Assembly (NCBI GenBank): GCA_014529385.2
Contig: CM043948.1
Coordinates: 23,920,451 to 23,984,450 of the forward strand
From: Adiantum capillus-veneris
Lineage: Eukaryota > Streptophyta > Polypodiopsida > Polypodiales > Pteridaceae
DNA: 64,000 nucleotides
Direction of reading: 5' to 3'
The notes under the pieces were generated by a model, which was given only the letters and a program-made list of their open reading frames with translations, made no database searches and was not told the origin of the DNA. Position 1 is the first letter of the stretch; each line of letters opens with the position of its first letter. Positions 55,197-64,000 of the stretch are shown here, one piece after another. The position numbers and the translations under genes were made by a program.

Positions 55197-57330
55197 AAGC
55201 AATAAATACTAAACACTGGGAAATGAATAATCTCCATAAATTTGCATGCCTGTGATGTAAACAGGCGGCCTAATGTTGTGTGATGTGATGTCCTTCTTGT
55301 GTTCGCACTAACCTCCCATGTTACACGCAATCAGGACCCATGCTAAGCTCCTTGCATGCCATCTCATTAACCTTCTATACTCTTTATAATGGAGCTTAAA
55401 ATTTTCAAGGAAGGAGAGACCCTCCACATGTCACACTCTGTTTCATTTCAAAGATAGCCTTTAAAAGAAATTAATTTGAAATCCAAAAGTGAAGGGTAAG
55501 TACTAAAATAGTAGAAAATGAAAAGACTTTTCAGTCCTGTCAATGTAAAGTCAAAAGAACTTATATACTATATATTAAAGAGATTAAATGATGATTGGAC
55601 AATGGAGGTATCCACTTGTGGAAGCTAACCGTACTGAACCTGAATGTGACATGAAGAGAAAAAAGGTGGAATAGACAGAGCCAATTTTCCAAGGATCCCC
55701 AAAATATAGTATAGAAGAATAAAAGCAAGGTGACTCAATGACTCTGTCCGGCCGTAGGTGATGCACCAAGCAGGGATTCAAGGAAGAGGCAGCACTGTCG
55801 CTGTCTCCAAAAAGCAAGGTGGCATTGGACTTGCCAACAAGGACAGGATTGAGTGCTACGATCGTGAAATTTTGACTTCCGCAAGGACAGGATTCAAGAC
55901 GATCGAGAGCGTTCATAGGCAGCACTCACAAAAAAAATGGGATTTAGTGAAATTTTAACAAGCTAAAATTATAAAATCTCCACCGCTAGATTCTGAGCTT
56001 ACCTTTAAGAAAACTCGCAAAGTTTTACAAATTTTAGTGCAAGTATCGACAAATGCTTCAAATTTTGACCTAGCAATCGAAATATTCTATAGGTGTCCTT
56101 ATTTTTTTCAATATGAAAAATTATTCTTGGCAAGCCCTCCTCATAGCCAGCACAAAGTTCGCTCTTCACCCTATTTCTCTGTATCTACAAACCAATGCTA
56201 CATGCGACGGAATGGGACAGACCGACCGATAGTCCGGTTTAGAAATCTACTTTCTCATTTTGAAGGCCTTAACAAACTCCCCTTTTAATCATACCATGGG
56301 TTGTGCGAACTTTTCATCCTACCATGAATGGACAACATCCCTTCAATTCGAAGGGTGATAGCTATCTGAAGCAGATTTTGAAAACCCAAAACCTTCATGT
56401 CTTGGAAAGAACCATCATGGTAGCTCAATTCAATCATATTGTGCATGAAATTTAAAGCAGTGAGATTATATATTCAATAGGTTCAAGACTAGGGTCAACC
56501 GTACAAGTGGAAGAACGAAAACATGCACTAAGTTACATCAAATGCTTGGGTGGTACATTCTAGGGAGAAGCAAATCACCCATCTTTGGTTGGAATTTCTA
56601 TATAAGGAACAATCAAGGTCTCTTGCTTGGGAATTGTACAACCCCATTTTGGAAATTATTTGTCCTCAAGGCACATGTAGTGTGTGAGGCTGATTGTACA
56701 ACCTTTGCTAAGTTAATATAGCGTCTCCACTCACAATTGTGAGTATGGGGATAAAAAATATTATACTGTTTGAAAGTCTACTTTTCATTTTGAAGGCCTT
56801 AAAGACAGTCCCCCTTTTCATCCTACTTATTGATGTTGTTTTAAACAAAATGGGTAAAAGCATGTAATGGCGTCTACATAGCTGGTGTCCATGGACACCA
56901 GCTATAAAACATGTTGCCATGTTTTCTATACAAGGCTACATTGACTCTCCATCATCTTATATATAAATGGATAGGACTTTAAGAGCATAATGTAAAAATG
57001 AAAGCTTTAATAAATTTTATACATTTGTAGAAAAAATTATCATGCCTCCATTTTCATGCTATGCTATATGATAGCAGAAATAACTTTCCACCATTAGATG
57101 CTTTTACCCAAATATATTACATCTAAGACCCCCCCTTGCTTTTGACTTCCTTGCAACAACCATGTTGGGCATATCTTGCAATCAACACATTTCAAGAGCT
57201 AGCCTTTTGGACATACACACTTGCTATCTTGCTTGCTCATGGCATACACATATGCATAAGGCCACATGCCAACAAGGTGAAAGCAAATGTGATTGCATCT
57301 GCATAAAGGACTTCCATTTAGTTCATCTAT
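55196..57330. other. Unassigned sequence
   Basis: No supported gene. The strings attttgaaggccttaa at 56258-56273 and 56791-56806 mark a pair of similar segments. A 113-codon minus frame (55584-55925) and an 83-codon plus frame (56037-56288) lack known motifs. The perfect palindrome at 56878-56905 is listed separately. Confidence 0.4.
56878..56905. other. Perfect 28-bp palindrome
   Basis: atagctggtgtccatg and its exact complement form a spacer-free palindrome with CCATGG at the centre. It may form a hairpin or cruciform or be a dyad protein site. No function is shown. Confidence 0.9.
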
Positions 57331-57331
57331 G

Positions 57332-57334
<3 letters not shown>

Positions 57335-57392
<58 letters not shown>
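57335..57392. repeat. (GA)n microsatellite
   Basis: About 29 GA units. Further GA tracts follow at 57656-57692 and 57796-57839. Confidence 0.95.
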
Positions 57393-57397
<5 letters not shown>

Positions 57398-57654
57398 AGA
57401 CAGGGGGGTATGGAGCATGTGCAACATGGGGAAAGCCACACTTGCAACTTGGATAGTTATGCGAAACATGGAATACAACATGCTTATAATAGAGGGGAAG
57501 GCAAGACAATAGAAGAAGAGGGTCATGGCCCAGGTGGAGGACCATGCAAGAAAGTGAAGATGTGAGAACAAGGCAAGAGAAAGACTTAATGAATAGCTAT
57601 GTCTTTTAAAGGCATGTCGATTGACCCACACACACATATACACGCATACACATT

Positions 57655-57655
<1 letters not shown>

Positions 57656-57694
<39 letters not shown>

Positions 57695-57794
57695 CAAGTC
57701 AGTGTTCCATTGACAAAGGAGAGAAGAAGAAAAAGGGGGAATTATGACATTGTAAGAGCAATCCTAAGAGACCTCCAAGATTAAAAATGATCCT

Positions 57795-57839
<45 letters not shown>
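57656..57839. repeat. Two (GA)n tracts
   Basis: GA at 57656-57692 and 57796-57839, separated by about 100 bases of ordinary sequence. Confidence 0.93.
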
Positions 57840-57843
<4 letters not shown>

Positions 57844-59278
57844 CATGCCTTGATTGGAAAGAGCGCGTTGTAGCTTGGCATGGAAAAGCGGGTACCTAGC
57901 ATGGAAACCACAAAGGATGATTATATCTTGGTAGATTCAGGAGCAAGCAGAGAGTAGAATGAGAGTAGCTACATATCATGAGTTGGAAAATCATGCGAAA
58001 ATCATGCCCTTAGGGGGTCTACTATGTAATCATGTTAATGTATAACTTGAGTTCGATAGGAGGGGTTTTAAAATGCAAAAATTTTAGGCAATTGAATAGA
58101 TATACATTAAAATAAAGGGATTCTATATTTAATTCTAGAAAAAATCCTAAAATAAAGGGTCATTTCATTCATTCAAACATGTTAAAAGAGGGGTTTTTTT
58201 AATACCCCGTGAACGCACATTATATAGGGGGGTACTGAACGATGAACCCCCTGAAATCATGCGGGCTTAGAAAAAGTAGATAGAGTGCTAATCCAAAAAG
58301 AAGATTTACACTCAATTTGATTATAAGAATATGAGGAGTAGCTACATTGTATGAGTTGTTTGTCTCATCCATGGAGTAAGTAGCTAGCACAATGATTGAT
58401 GCATGATGCATGTATCAAAAAGATCCAAAATCTCACAAGAGAATCACATATATTTACATGTCATTGTGAAATGAAACAGAGCGAGGCTACCATGATTGAT
58501 GTGTTCCCATGATTGACGTGTTCCTTGACTGTGGCAACGCGTGGGTCACATACTAGTTTAACATCATTAGTCCCCTCAAACCATCACCTCTACAAGCCTT
58601 AATCTTTAAAAAACAATGGTTTTGTGCTTGCTTGCACTCCAAAAAGCCGTGTTCATTCACGAGGAATATTAAGTTCTTCCTGCCTTGTCACACAATGAAC
58701 GTTTAAAGACCAATCCATCTAGACAAGGCCGTCGCTATGCCGACAGCGTAAGATCACTTTCACATGAGAAAAAGTGGGACATAAGAGGTCTCTAAATAGA
58801 TCAAAAAATGTAGAATAGGGGGTTTTATAAACTGCCCCAAACACGAGGTCAAATTCATCACACTCTATCTGCATCTCATGGTTTTAAAAACTTTAGGAAT
58901 TTGTGAGATGTTTTTGGCCTACATAAGGCCATAGAGGGAATCTTGGAAACTTGGAGTAAGTTTTAGTCCACTAAATCAACTCCACCGATGCTTGACAAGT
59001 GGATAGGACTCTGACACCTTTAACTAAGACCATTTTATGAAAGAATATTCCATAAAATATAGACTTACTTATATTGTTAATACCCATCATTCGCTTTTGT
59101 AACTTACTTGCGACCTTATGTAGGCCTTAGTGAGTCCTCACCTTGTTTCCAATGTGAACATTTTGGCAAGCCTTTGAGTCATTATTAGATCTAACACCCT
59201 CTACCCCTCCTATATATAGCTCTTACCTTCTACCTCTCAAACTGCTTGGGAGCATCTTCATTGTTTAGTATGAGCTTC
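57840..59278. other. Unassigned sequence left of C4
   Basis: About 1.4 kb without an open frame above 63 codons. No repeat or motif is recognised. Its last bases (gcttc, 59274-59278) should be the left target duplication of C4, whose right copy is outside the window. Confidence 0.4.
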
Positions 59279-59602
59279 TGTTGAAATCGCGACTTATATA
59301 ATTTCTTTGCACCTTCTTGTAATAAGGCAAGTCTTTTTTGATATTCATGTACATCTGTGTGCACATCATATATACATAGGCAAGGGTCATCACTTAGGCA
59401 TATTTATAGGTGAAGGAGTATGAGCGGAAGTGCGACGCGAGAGAGAGTGCGAGAAGAAGAGCACGACGATATGGTGAACTCGCTCTACTGTAATGTGTAG
59501 AGCATACTGAGTTCTTATTAGGTTTTTACAAAAGAATATGTGTACATACCTGGCAGCCCGCCCACTTACCTGGGCGACCACATTGGGATTTATACCCCAA
59601 CA
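59279..59602 (-). repeat. 3' LTR of C4 (324 bp)
   Basis: On the minus strand it begins TGTTGGGGTATAAATCCC and ends GATTTCAACA, the usual copia termini. The partner is outside the window, so the left end is assigned from these termini only. Confidence 0.7.
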
Positions 59603-59613
59603 ACCTCCCACTT
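59603..59613 (-). other. Polypurine tract of C4
   Basis: On the minus strand AAGTGGGAGGT immediately precedes the 3' LTR. Confidence 0.8.
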
Positions 59614-59691
59614 AAAGTCCAATGTGGTACTTTAAGTGTGAGAGAAGCTACTATACAAGCTAATATACAAGAGATGTAGAGAAGTGATGTA

Positions 59692-60105
59692 CTACCCTAC
59701 ACCTAACTGCTTGCGAAAATGTGCAAAGCTCTCTGAGGGAAGTCCTTTTGTAAGTAGATCAGCAGGATTTTCTGTGGTGTGAACTTTGACAAGCTGAAGT
59801 TGCTTATCCTCGAGCATTTCCCTGATGAAATGATACTTCACTTCCACATGCTTTGTCTTTGAGTGATAAACTGGATTGCGAGCCAATTGTATAGCACTTT
59901 GACTATCACAATATAACACAGGCATCTCTTCTTTGATTCCCAAATCTGTTACTAGTCGATTAAGCCAAATTGATTCTTTGCATGCCTCTGATGCTGCAAC
60001 ATATTCATCCTCTGTAGTAGACTGAGTAACACAATCTTGTAATCTAGAACGCCATGATACTGCTCCACCAGCCAATGTAAAGACATACCCTGACGTAGAC
60101 CTTCG
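59692..60105 (-). pseudogene. C4 RNase H C-terminal part
   Basis: The frame reads LAGGAVSWRSRLQ, then STTEDEYVAASEACKESIWL, then LYCDSQSAIQLARNPVYHSK, then HVEVKYHFIREML and PADLLTKGLPSESF. These are the standard copia RNase H end. It is separated from the upstream part by a one-base loss near 60095. It would remove the RNA template. Confidence 0.93.
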
Positions 60106-60660
60106 TTGTCTAAGTCACCTGCATAATCTGAGTCTGTAAAACCCTTTACACTTAGCTCCTGACTCCCATAGCATATACGCATACTCTTTGTAGCTTTCAG
60201 GTATCTCAATATTCCTTTCACTGCCTCCCAATGTTTCTTGCCTGGGTTTGACATGTATCGACTTACTACTCCCACTGCAAATGCAATGTCTGGGCGAGTA
60301 GCAATCATTGCATACATCAAACTACCCACTGCAGACGCATATGGAATCTTATCCATTTCAGCCTGTTCTTCCTCAGACACAGGACAATCTTGTTTGCTAA
60401 GTTTCACATATGGTGGCAATGGAACACTCAGTGCCTTTCCCTTCTCCATATTGAAACGTTGCAAAACCTTGTCAATATACTCTGTTTGAGATAACCAAAT
60501 CAACTTCTTTGATCTGTCTCTCTCAATGCGCATACCAAGTATATGACTTGCCTCACCCATGTCTTTCATGTCAAACGATTTTGCCATCTTTGACTTCAAA
60601 GCTGAAATTTCTTCCAAGTGCTTGCCAGCAATCAACATGTCATCCACATACAAAATAAGG
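60080..60660 (-). pseudogene. C4 RT C-terminal half and RNase H start
   Basis: It begins with the catalytic MYVDDMLIAGKHLEEI, then SFDMKDMGEASHILGM, then IPYASAVGSLMYAMIATRPD and VKGFTDSDYAGDLDN. The frame then shifts. It is joined to the upstream RT half after a one-base loss near 60660. Confidence 0.93.
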
Positions 60661-60661
60661 A

Positions 60662-61261
60662 TCAGCCAACTACCATCCTTACCTTCTTTGTATATAGACA
60701 GTGATCGAACTCACTACGTTTGTAGCCTTGAGAAAGCATAAACTTGTGGAATTTATGGTACCATGCCCTCGGTGATTGTTTTAAGCCATAAAGACTCTTT
60801 AACAACTGGCATACCCAATCTTCCTTGCCTTTCTCAACAAACCCTTCTAGCTGCTGCATGTAAATTTCCACATCTAAATCACCATGCAAGAACGTTGTCT
60901 TGACATCCATTTGGTGCAACACCAAATCTAATATGGCAACCAATGCAAGAAAGCATCTCAATGTAGTCATCTTGACCACCGGAGAGAAGACTTCATCAAA
61001 GTCAATGCCTTGTTCTTGCTTAAAGCCCTTGGCAACAAGCCTTGCTTTGTACTTTGGCTGACTATCATGAGCGGTGATCTTATACCTGTAAACCCATTTA
61101 CAAGGTAGAGCCTTTTTGCCCTGTGGTAATTTAACTAGCTTCCATGTCTTGTTTTTATGCAGAGTTGTCATCTCTGACTGCATGGCCAATTGCCAATTCC
61201 CGGAGTCCTTCATTTGCACTGCTTCCTTGTAACATGAAGGCTCATTGCAACCAGTCAACAT
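60662..61261 (-). pseudogene. C4 RT N-terminal half
   Basis: It reads NKTWKLVKLPQGKKALPCKW, then KARLVAKGFKQEQGIDFDEV, then QMDVKTTFLHGDLDVEIYMQ, then KSLYGLKQSPRAWYHK. The order is that of copia RT. Its open frame begins at the second unit of a 26-bp tandem duplication (61231-61256 and 61257-61282), which separates it from integrase. Confidence 0.93.
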
Positions 61262-62193
61262 GAAGGCTCATTGCAACCAGTCAACATGACATAGTTCATA
61301 GATGGAACAAACCTATCAGGAGGTCGCGTGACACGTCCAGATCTACGCACAATACGTGGCTCAAGCTCAGCCACAACCTGTGGTTCCACTCTATCCTGTC
61401 CTTGCTCCTCTTGAGCCCTCATATTTTGTCTTGCACGTGCAGGTCCATCTTCTTGGAAGACAACTCTTCTAATCTCCTCAACCCTCTCTGGTTTAGAATG
61501 ATATTTGGATTCATTAAAGTGAACATCATTGCTGCGGACAACCTTTTTGGATTCGGGATCCCAAAGTCTGTACCCCATCTCACCAGAATTACCATAGCCT
61601 AGAAAGATGCACTTTCTACTCTTTGGCTCAAGTCTGTTCCTAAATTCCTTTGGAACGTGAGTATATGCCTCACAGCCAAAGACTCTGAGATGCTTGTATG
61701 AGGGCATTTTGCCTGACCATACCATCTCTGGCACGGAATCCTTCTGCAAAACCTTGCTAGGAGATCTATTTACAAGATGAACAGCTGTTGATACAACTTC
61801 AGCCCAAAACCCATTTGGCAGTTGTGCATTAGACAACATACTTCTGACCTTCTCTTGTATGGTCCTATTCATCCTCTCAGCAACACCATTTTGAGGAGGA
61901 TTGTAAGGAGCAGTAAGTTCACGTTTTATACCTTTTGACTCACAAAAGTCCTGAAAGGCCTTTGAAACATACTCTCCACCATTGTCAGTGCGTAAGCATT
62001 TAAGCTTCTTGCCACTCTGATTCTCCACAAGTGTCACAAACGTTTTGAAAACACTAAACGCTTCATCCTTGTGCTTGAGAAAGTAAACCCATACTTTCCT
62101 CGAGTAATCATCTATAAATGTCATAAAGTAAGAAGCTCCCCCTAGAGATAGGTTAGGCATAGGTCCACACAAATCACTATGAACAAGTGCCAA
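61255..62193 (-). pseudogene. C4 integrase and linker
   Basis: It reads LVHSDLCGPMPNLSLGGASY, FMTFIDDYSRKVWVYFLKHK, then CLRTDNGGEYVSKAFQDFC, then PYNPPQNGVAERMNRTIQEK. The catalytic D,D,E spacing is intact. HLRVFGCEAYTHVPKEFRNR and GYRLWDPESKKVV lead to a charged linker and RRSGRVTRPPDRF. It ends within the 26-bp duplication. A one-base shift near 62300 separates it from the preceding frame, which holds its HHCC start. Confidence 0.94.
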
Positions 62194-63695
62194 CTGTGTA
62201 TCTCTTCTACTGCTTCTATGCTTATGTGGCTGCTGTGTTTGCTTACCATACAGACAATGTTCACAGAATTCAAAATCATTAAATGAAAAGCCAGGAAATA
62301 ACCAGAACGAGACAAGATTTCCATTCCCTTCTTGGACATATGTCCTAACCGGCTATGCCACAAAGAAACGTTCGGCTGCTCGGTTACATTGATTACATTT
62401 TTAGAGACATTTGATACATAAATCATGTAAAGTCCTCCAGACTTTACTCCATGTGCTACTGTCATAGAACCCTTGGATATCTTCCACATGTTCTGTCCAA
62501 AAGTGGTGACGTAGCCAGCATCATCAAGTAAACCTGTGCTGATCAAGCTCTTTGTAATTGCGGGAACATGTCTCACATTCTTCAGCGTGAAAGAAGAGCC
62601 ATTCTGAAACTTCAATTGAACATCTCCAACACCTAAGATCTCACATGTCTGCCCATTGCCTAGCCGAACATGATCTTTAGTGGTCACATAAGAGGTAAAC
62701 CACTCCTTGTTTGGAGACACATGAAGTGATGCCCCTGAGTCTATAATCCAGTCACTCAGTGCATTTCCATCAGATGCTGTAAGAAGAGCTGAGTCCATTG
62801 TATTCTTCAAGAAGTAGATGTCTCCTGACACTAGACTGTCATCCTCTGCAACAGTGTTTGTCACATTTATTTCTTGAATCTTCACTGAGGACTTGTTCTT
62901 CTCACCATGGTCTTCAGCTTTCTCTTTGCCTTTTTCTGCTTTCCATTCTCTGCAGTCTCTTTTCATGTGACCCTTCTTGCCACAATGGTAGCATTCTATG
63001 TCACTCTTGCCTTTAGCACTGCGGGACTTGCTACGAGACTGATTCCTCTTTCCACCTTTGTACTTTTCTTTGGTCCTTCCCCTGACAACTAAGGATGTTC
63101 CTTTGCCTTTGTCCATTGTCTTTCTATTGGTTTCTTCAGTAAGCAGACTTCCTTCTACACCTGCTATGTTCAAACCATCTGGAGGTGCAGAATTACTCAA
63201 AGCTGTGCGAAAAGTGTCCCAACTTTCCGGCAATGTGATCAACAGGAACATAGCTCTAACAGGTTCATCAAACTTGACACCTTGAGCTGACAACTGACTA
63301 TAGATTGTGTTGAATTCATTCAGATGATTGGACATAGGTGTCCCTTCTTTCATCTTCAAGTCAACAAGCTTCTTAAGCCAGTATACCTGTGAAGCTGCAC
63401 TCTGCTTCTCATAAAGATCACTCAGCTTTAACCATGCTTGATAAGCCGACATCTCGTCTGCTACATTGAAGTAAACGCTTTCTGCCAAAGTCAGCATAAT
63501 GGTAGAAAGTGCCAATTCATCCATTTCGCTCCATTCATCTTCGTCCATATCTTCTGGTTTTATCCCCTTGAGCTTTATAGGTTTTATCTGCTTCTTTTGT
63601 ACCAACACGTGCCAAATCTGCTTCTTCCACAATGGGAAATTGGTTCCATCCAGCTTCTTGATATTGTAAAGAGCAGTGTCCTGTGATCCAGCCAT
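62142..63695 (-). pseudogene. C4 Gag, protease and integrase start
   Basis: A 517-codon open frame from ATG at 63695. Gag (about residues 10-190) has KKLDGTNFPLWKKQIWHVLV and ELALSTIMLTLAESVYFNVA. The zinc knuckle CYHCGKKGHMKRDC is at about 235-248. Protease has WIIDSGASLHVSPNKEWF with its DSG at about 319-321. The pre-integrase motif LWHSRLGHMSKKGMEIL is near 460. After it a one-base shift near 62300 sends the frame out of phase; the true HHCC end (FEFCEHCLYGKQTQ) is in the other frame. It resembles Tnt1/Tork Gag-protease in length and motifs. Confidence 0.94.
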
Positions 63696-64000
63696 AGCTA
63701 CGCTTCACAGTAGTTTACTTTCCTGGGAAAAATTCGGCAGAGTTTCCCCTGTAAACTGACCTCTGAACCAATATCAACCTGTCAAATGAACCAAGAAAGC
63801 TTCAGATTTTGCAGAAATTTTGGCAGAGTCTCCTTTGTAAAATGGCTCTGTTGTACTAAAAACAGACCAAAAAACTGCTCCAAAAACCACTATCTCTCTA
63901 ACACTGTAAGCTGTGGGTAAACCTGTCCTGCACCTGTACTGTCTCTGACTGTCCTGTCACTATCCTGTAAGCATAGACTGCGACAATGCCTCAACGGCAG
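63696..64000 (-). other. Leader of C4
   Basis: Non-coding sequence before the Gag start. Two similar stretches with ggcagagtYtccYYtgtaaa occur at 63744-63762 and 63819-63840. A clear primer-binding site is not seen; ttggttcagagg on the minus strand near 63770 is a poor match. Confidence 0.5.

Larger units (their letters stand above)
59279..64000 (-). mobile_element. Copia C4: Tork/Tnt1-like element, runs off the right edge
   Basis: A minus-strand Ty1/copia element. Its 3' LTR is 59279-59602; a polypurine tract, RNase H, RT, integrase, protease and Gag follow in order to 63695. A leader continues to the window end, and the 5' LTR must lie beyond. Protein motifs resemble the Tork lineage that includes Tnt1. 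Only four frame breaks are present, so it is the best-preserved element here. Confidence 0.92.

Noticed and set aside
55758-55958. 66-codon plus frame with SKKQGGIGLANKDRIE
   Set aside because: It is short, with no recognised family and an overlapping longer antisense frame; support is insufficient.

Overview
The window looks like nuclear DNA of a land plant, most likely a seed plant, from a repeat-dense intergenic region. The reasons are plant-type Ty1/copia and Ty3/gypsy retrotransposons, primer-binding sites matching plant initiator tRNA-Met, an intron-bearing CACTA (En/Spm) transposon with the plant transposase domains, and many (GA)n, (CA)n and (CT)n microsatellites. I see no intact host gene. 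The only host-like coding trace is a broken heavy-metal-associated (HMA) domain carried inside the CACTA element. The species cannot be told from the sequence.

Layout. 1-23595 is one nest of elements. An old gypsy element (called X) begins left of the window and supplies 1-1719, 13140-14225 and a 3' LTR that ends at 23595. Element A (1720-13139), a close relative of X with 1.8 kb LTRs, sits inside the X integrase. A small 1.9 kb LTR element (T, 3340-5260) sits in the 5' LTR of A, and a 0.8 kb terminal-inverted-repeat element sits in its reverse transcriptase (8031-8808). A minus-strand element with 156-bp LTRs (S, 15006-22746) sits in the 3' LTR of X and itself holds a plus-strand copia (C1, about 15200-19686). 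24440-28950 holds decayed gypsy gag, protease, RT and integrase pieces (G2).

30330-38012 is a minus-strand copia (C2) split by a minus-strand gag-only LTR element (M2, 31032-36754). 39663-49269 contains a tandem duplication whose second unit was hit by an 8.0 kb CACTA element (41153-49173) with a TTC target duplication; the first unit keeps the empty site. 49363-50456 is a second copy of the C2 family (C3). 51075-54318 is a chromodomain gypsy element (G3) ending in two tandem LTRs. 54319-59278 is mostly unassigned and rich in microsatellites. 59279-64000 is a fairly young minus-strand Tork/Tnt1-like copia (C4) that runs off the right edge.

How the parts work together. No autonomous element is intact. 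Every pol or transposase reading frame has stops, frameshifts or deletions. Several elements (X/A, T, S, M2) look non-autonomous and probably moved with enzymes supplied from elsewhere. The most notable points are the same reverse-transcriptase deletion in both X and A, the HMA gene fragment inside the CACTA element, the occupied/empty site pair for that element, an LTR-9 bp-LTR structure after G3, and repeated short tandem duplications that break coding frames.
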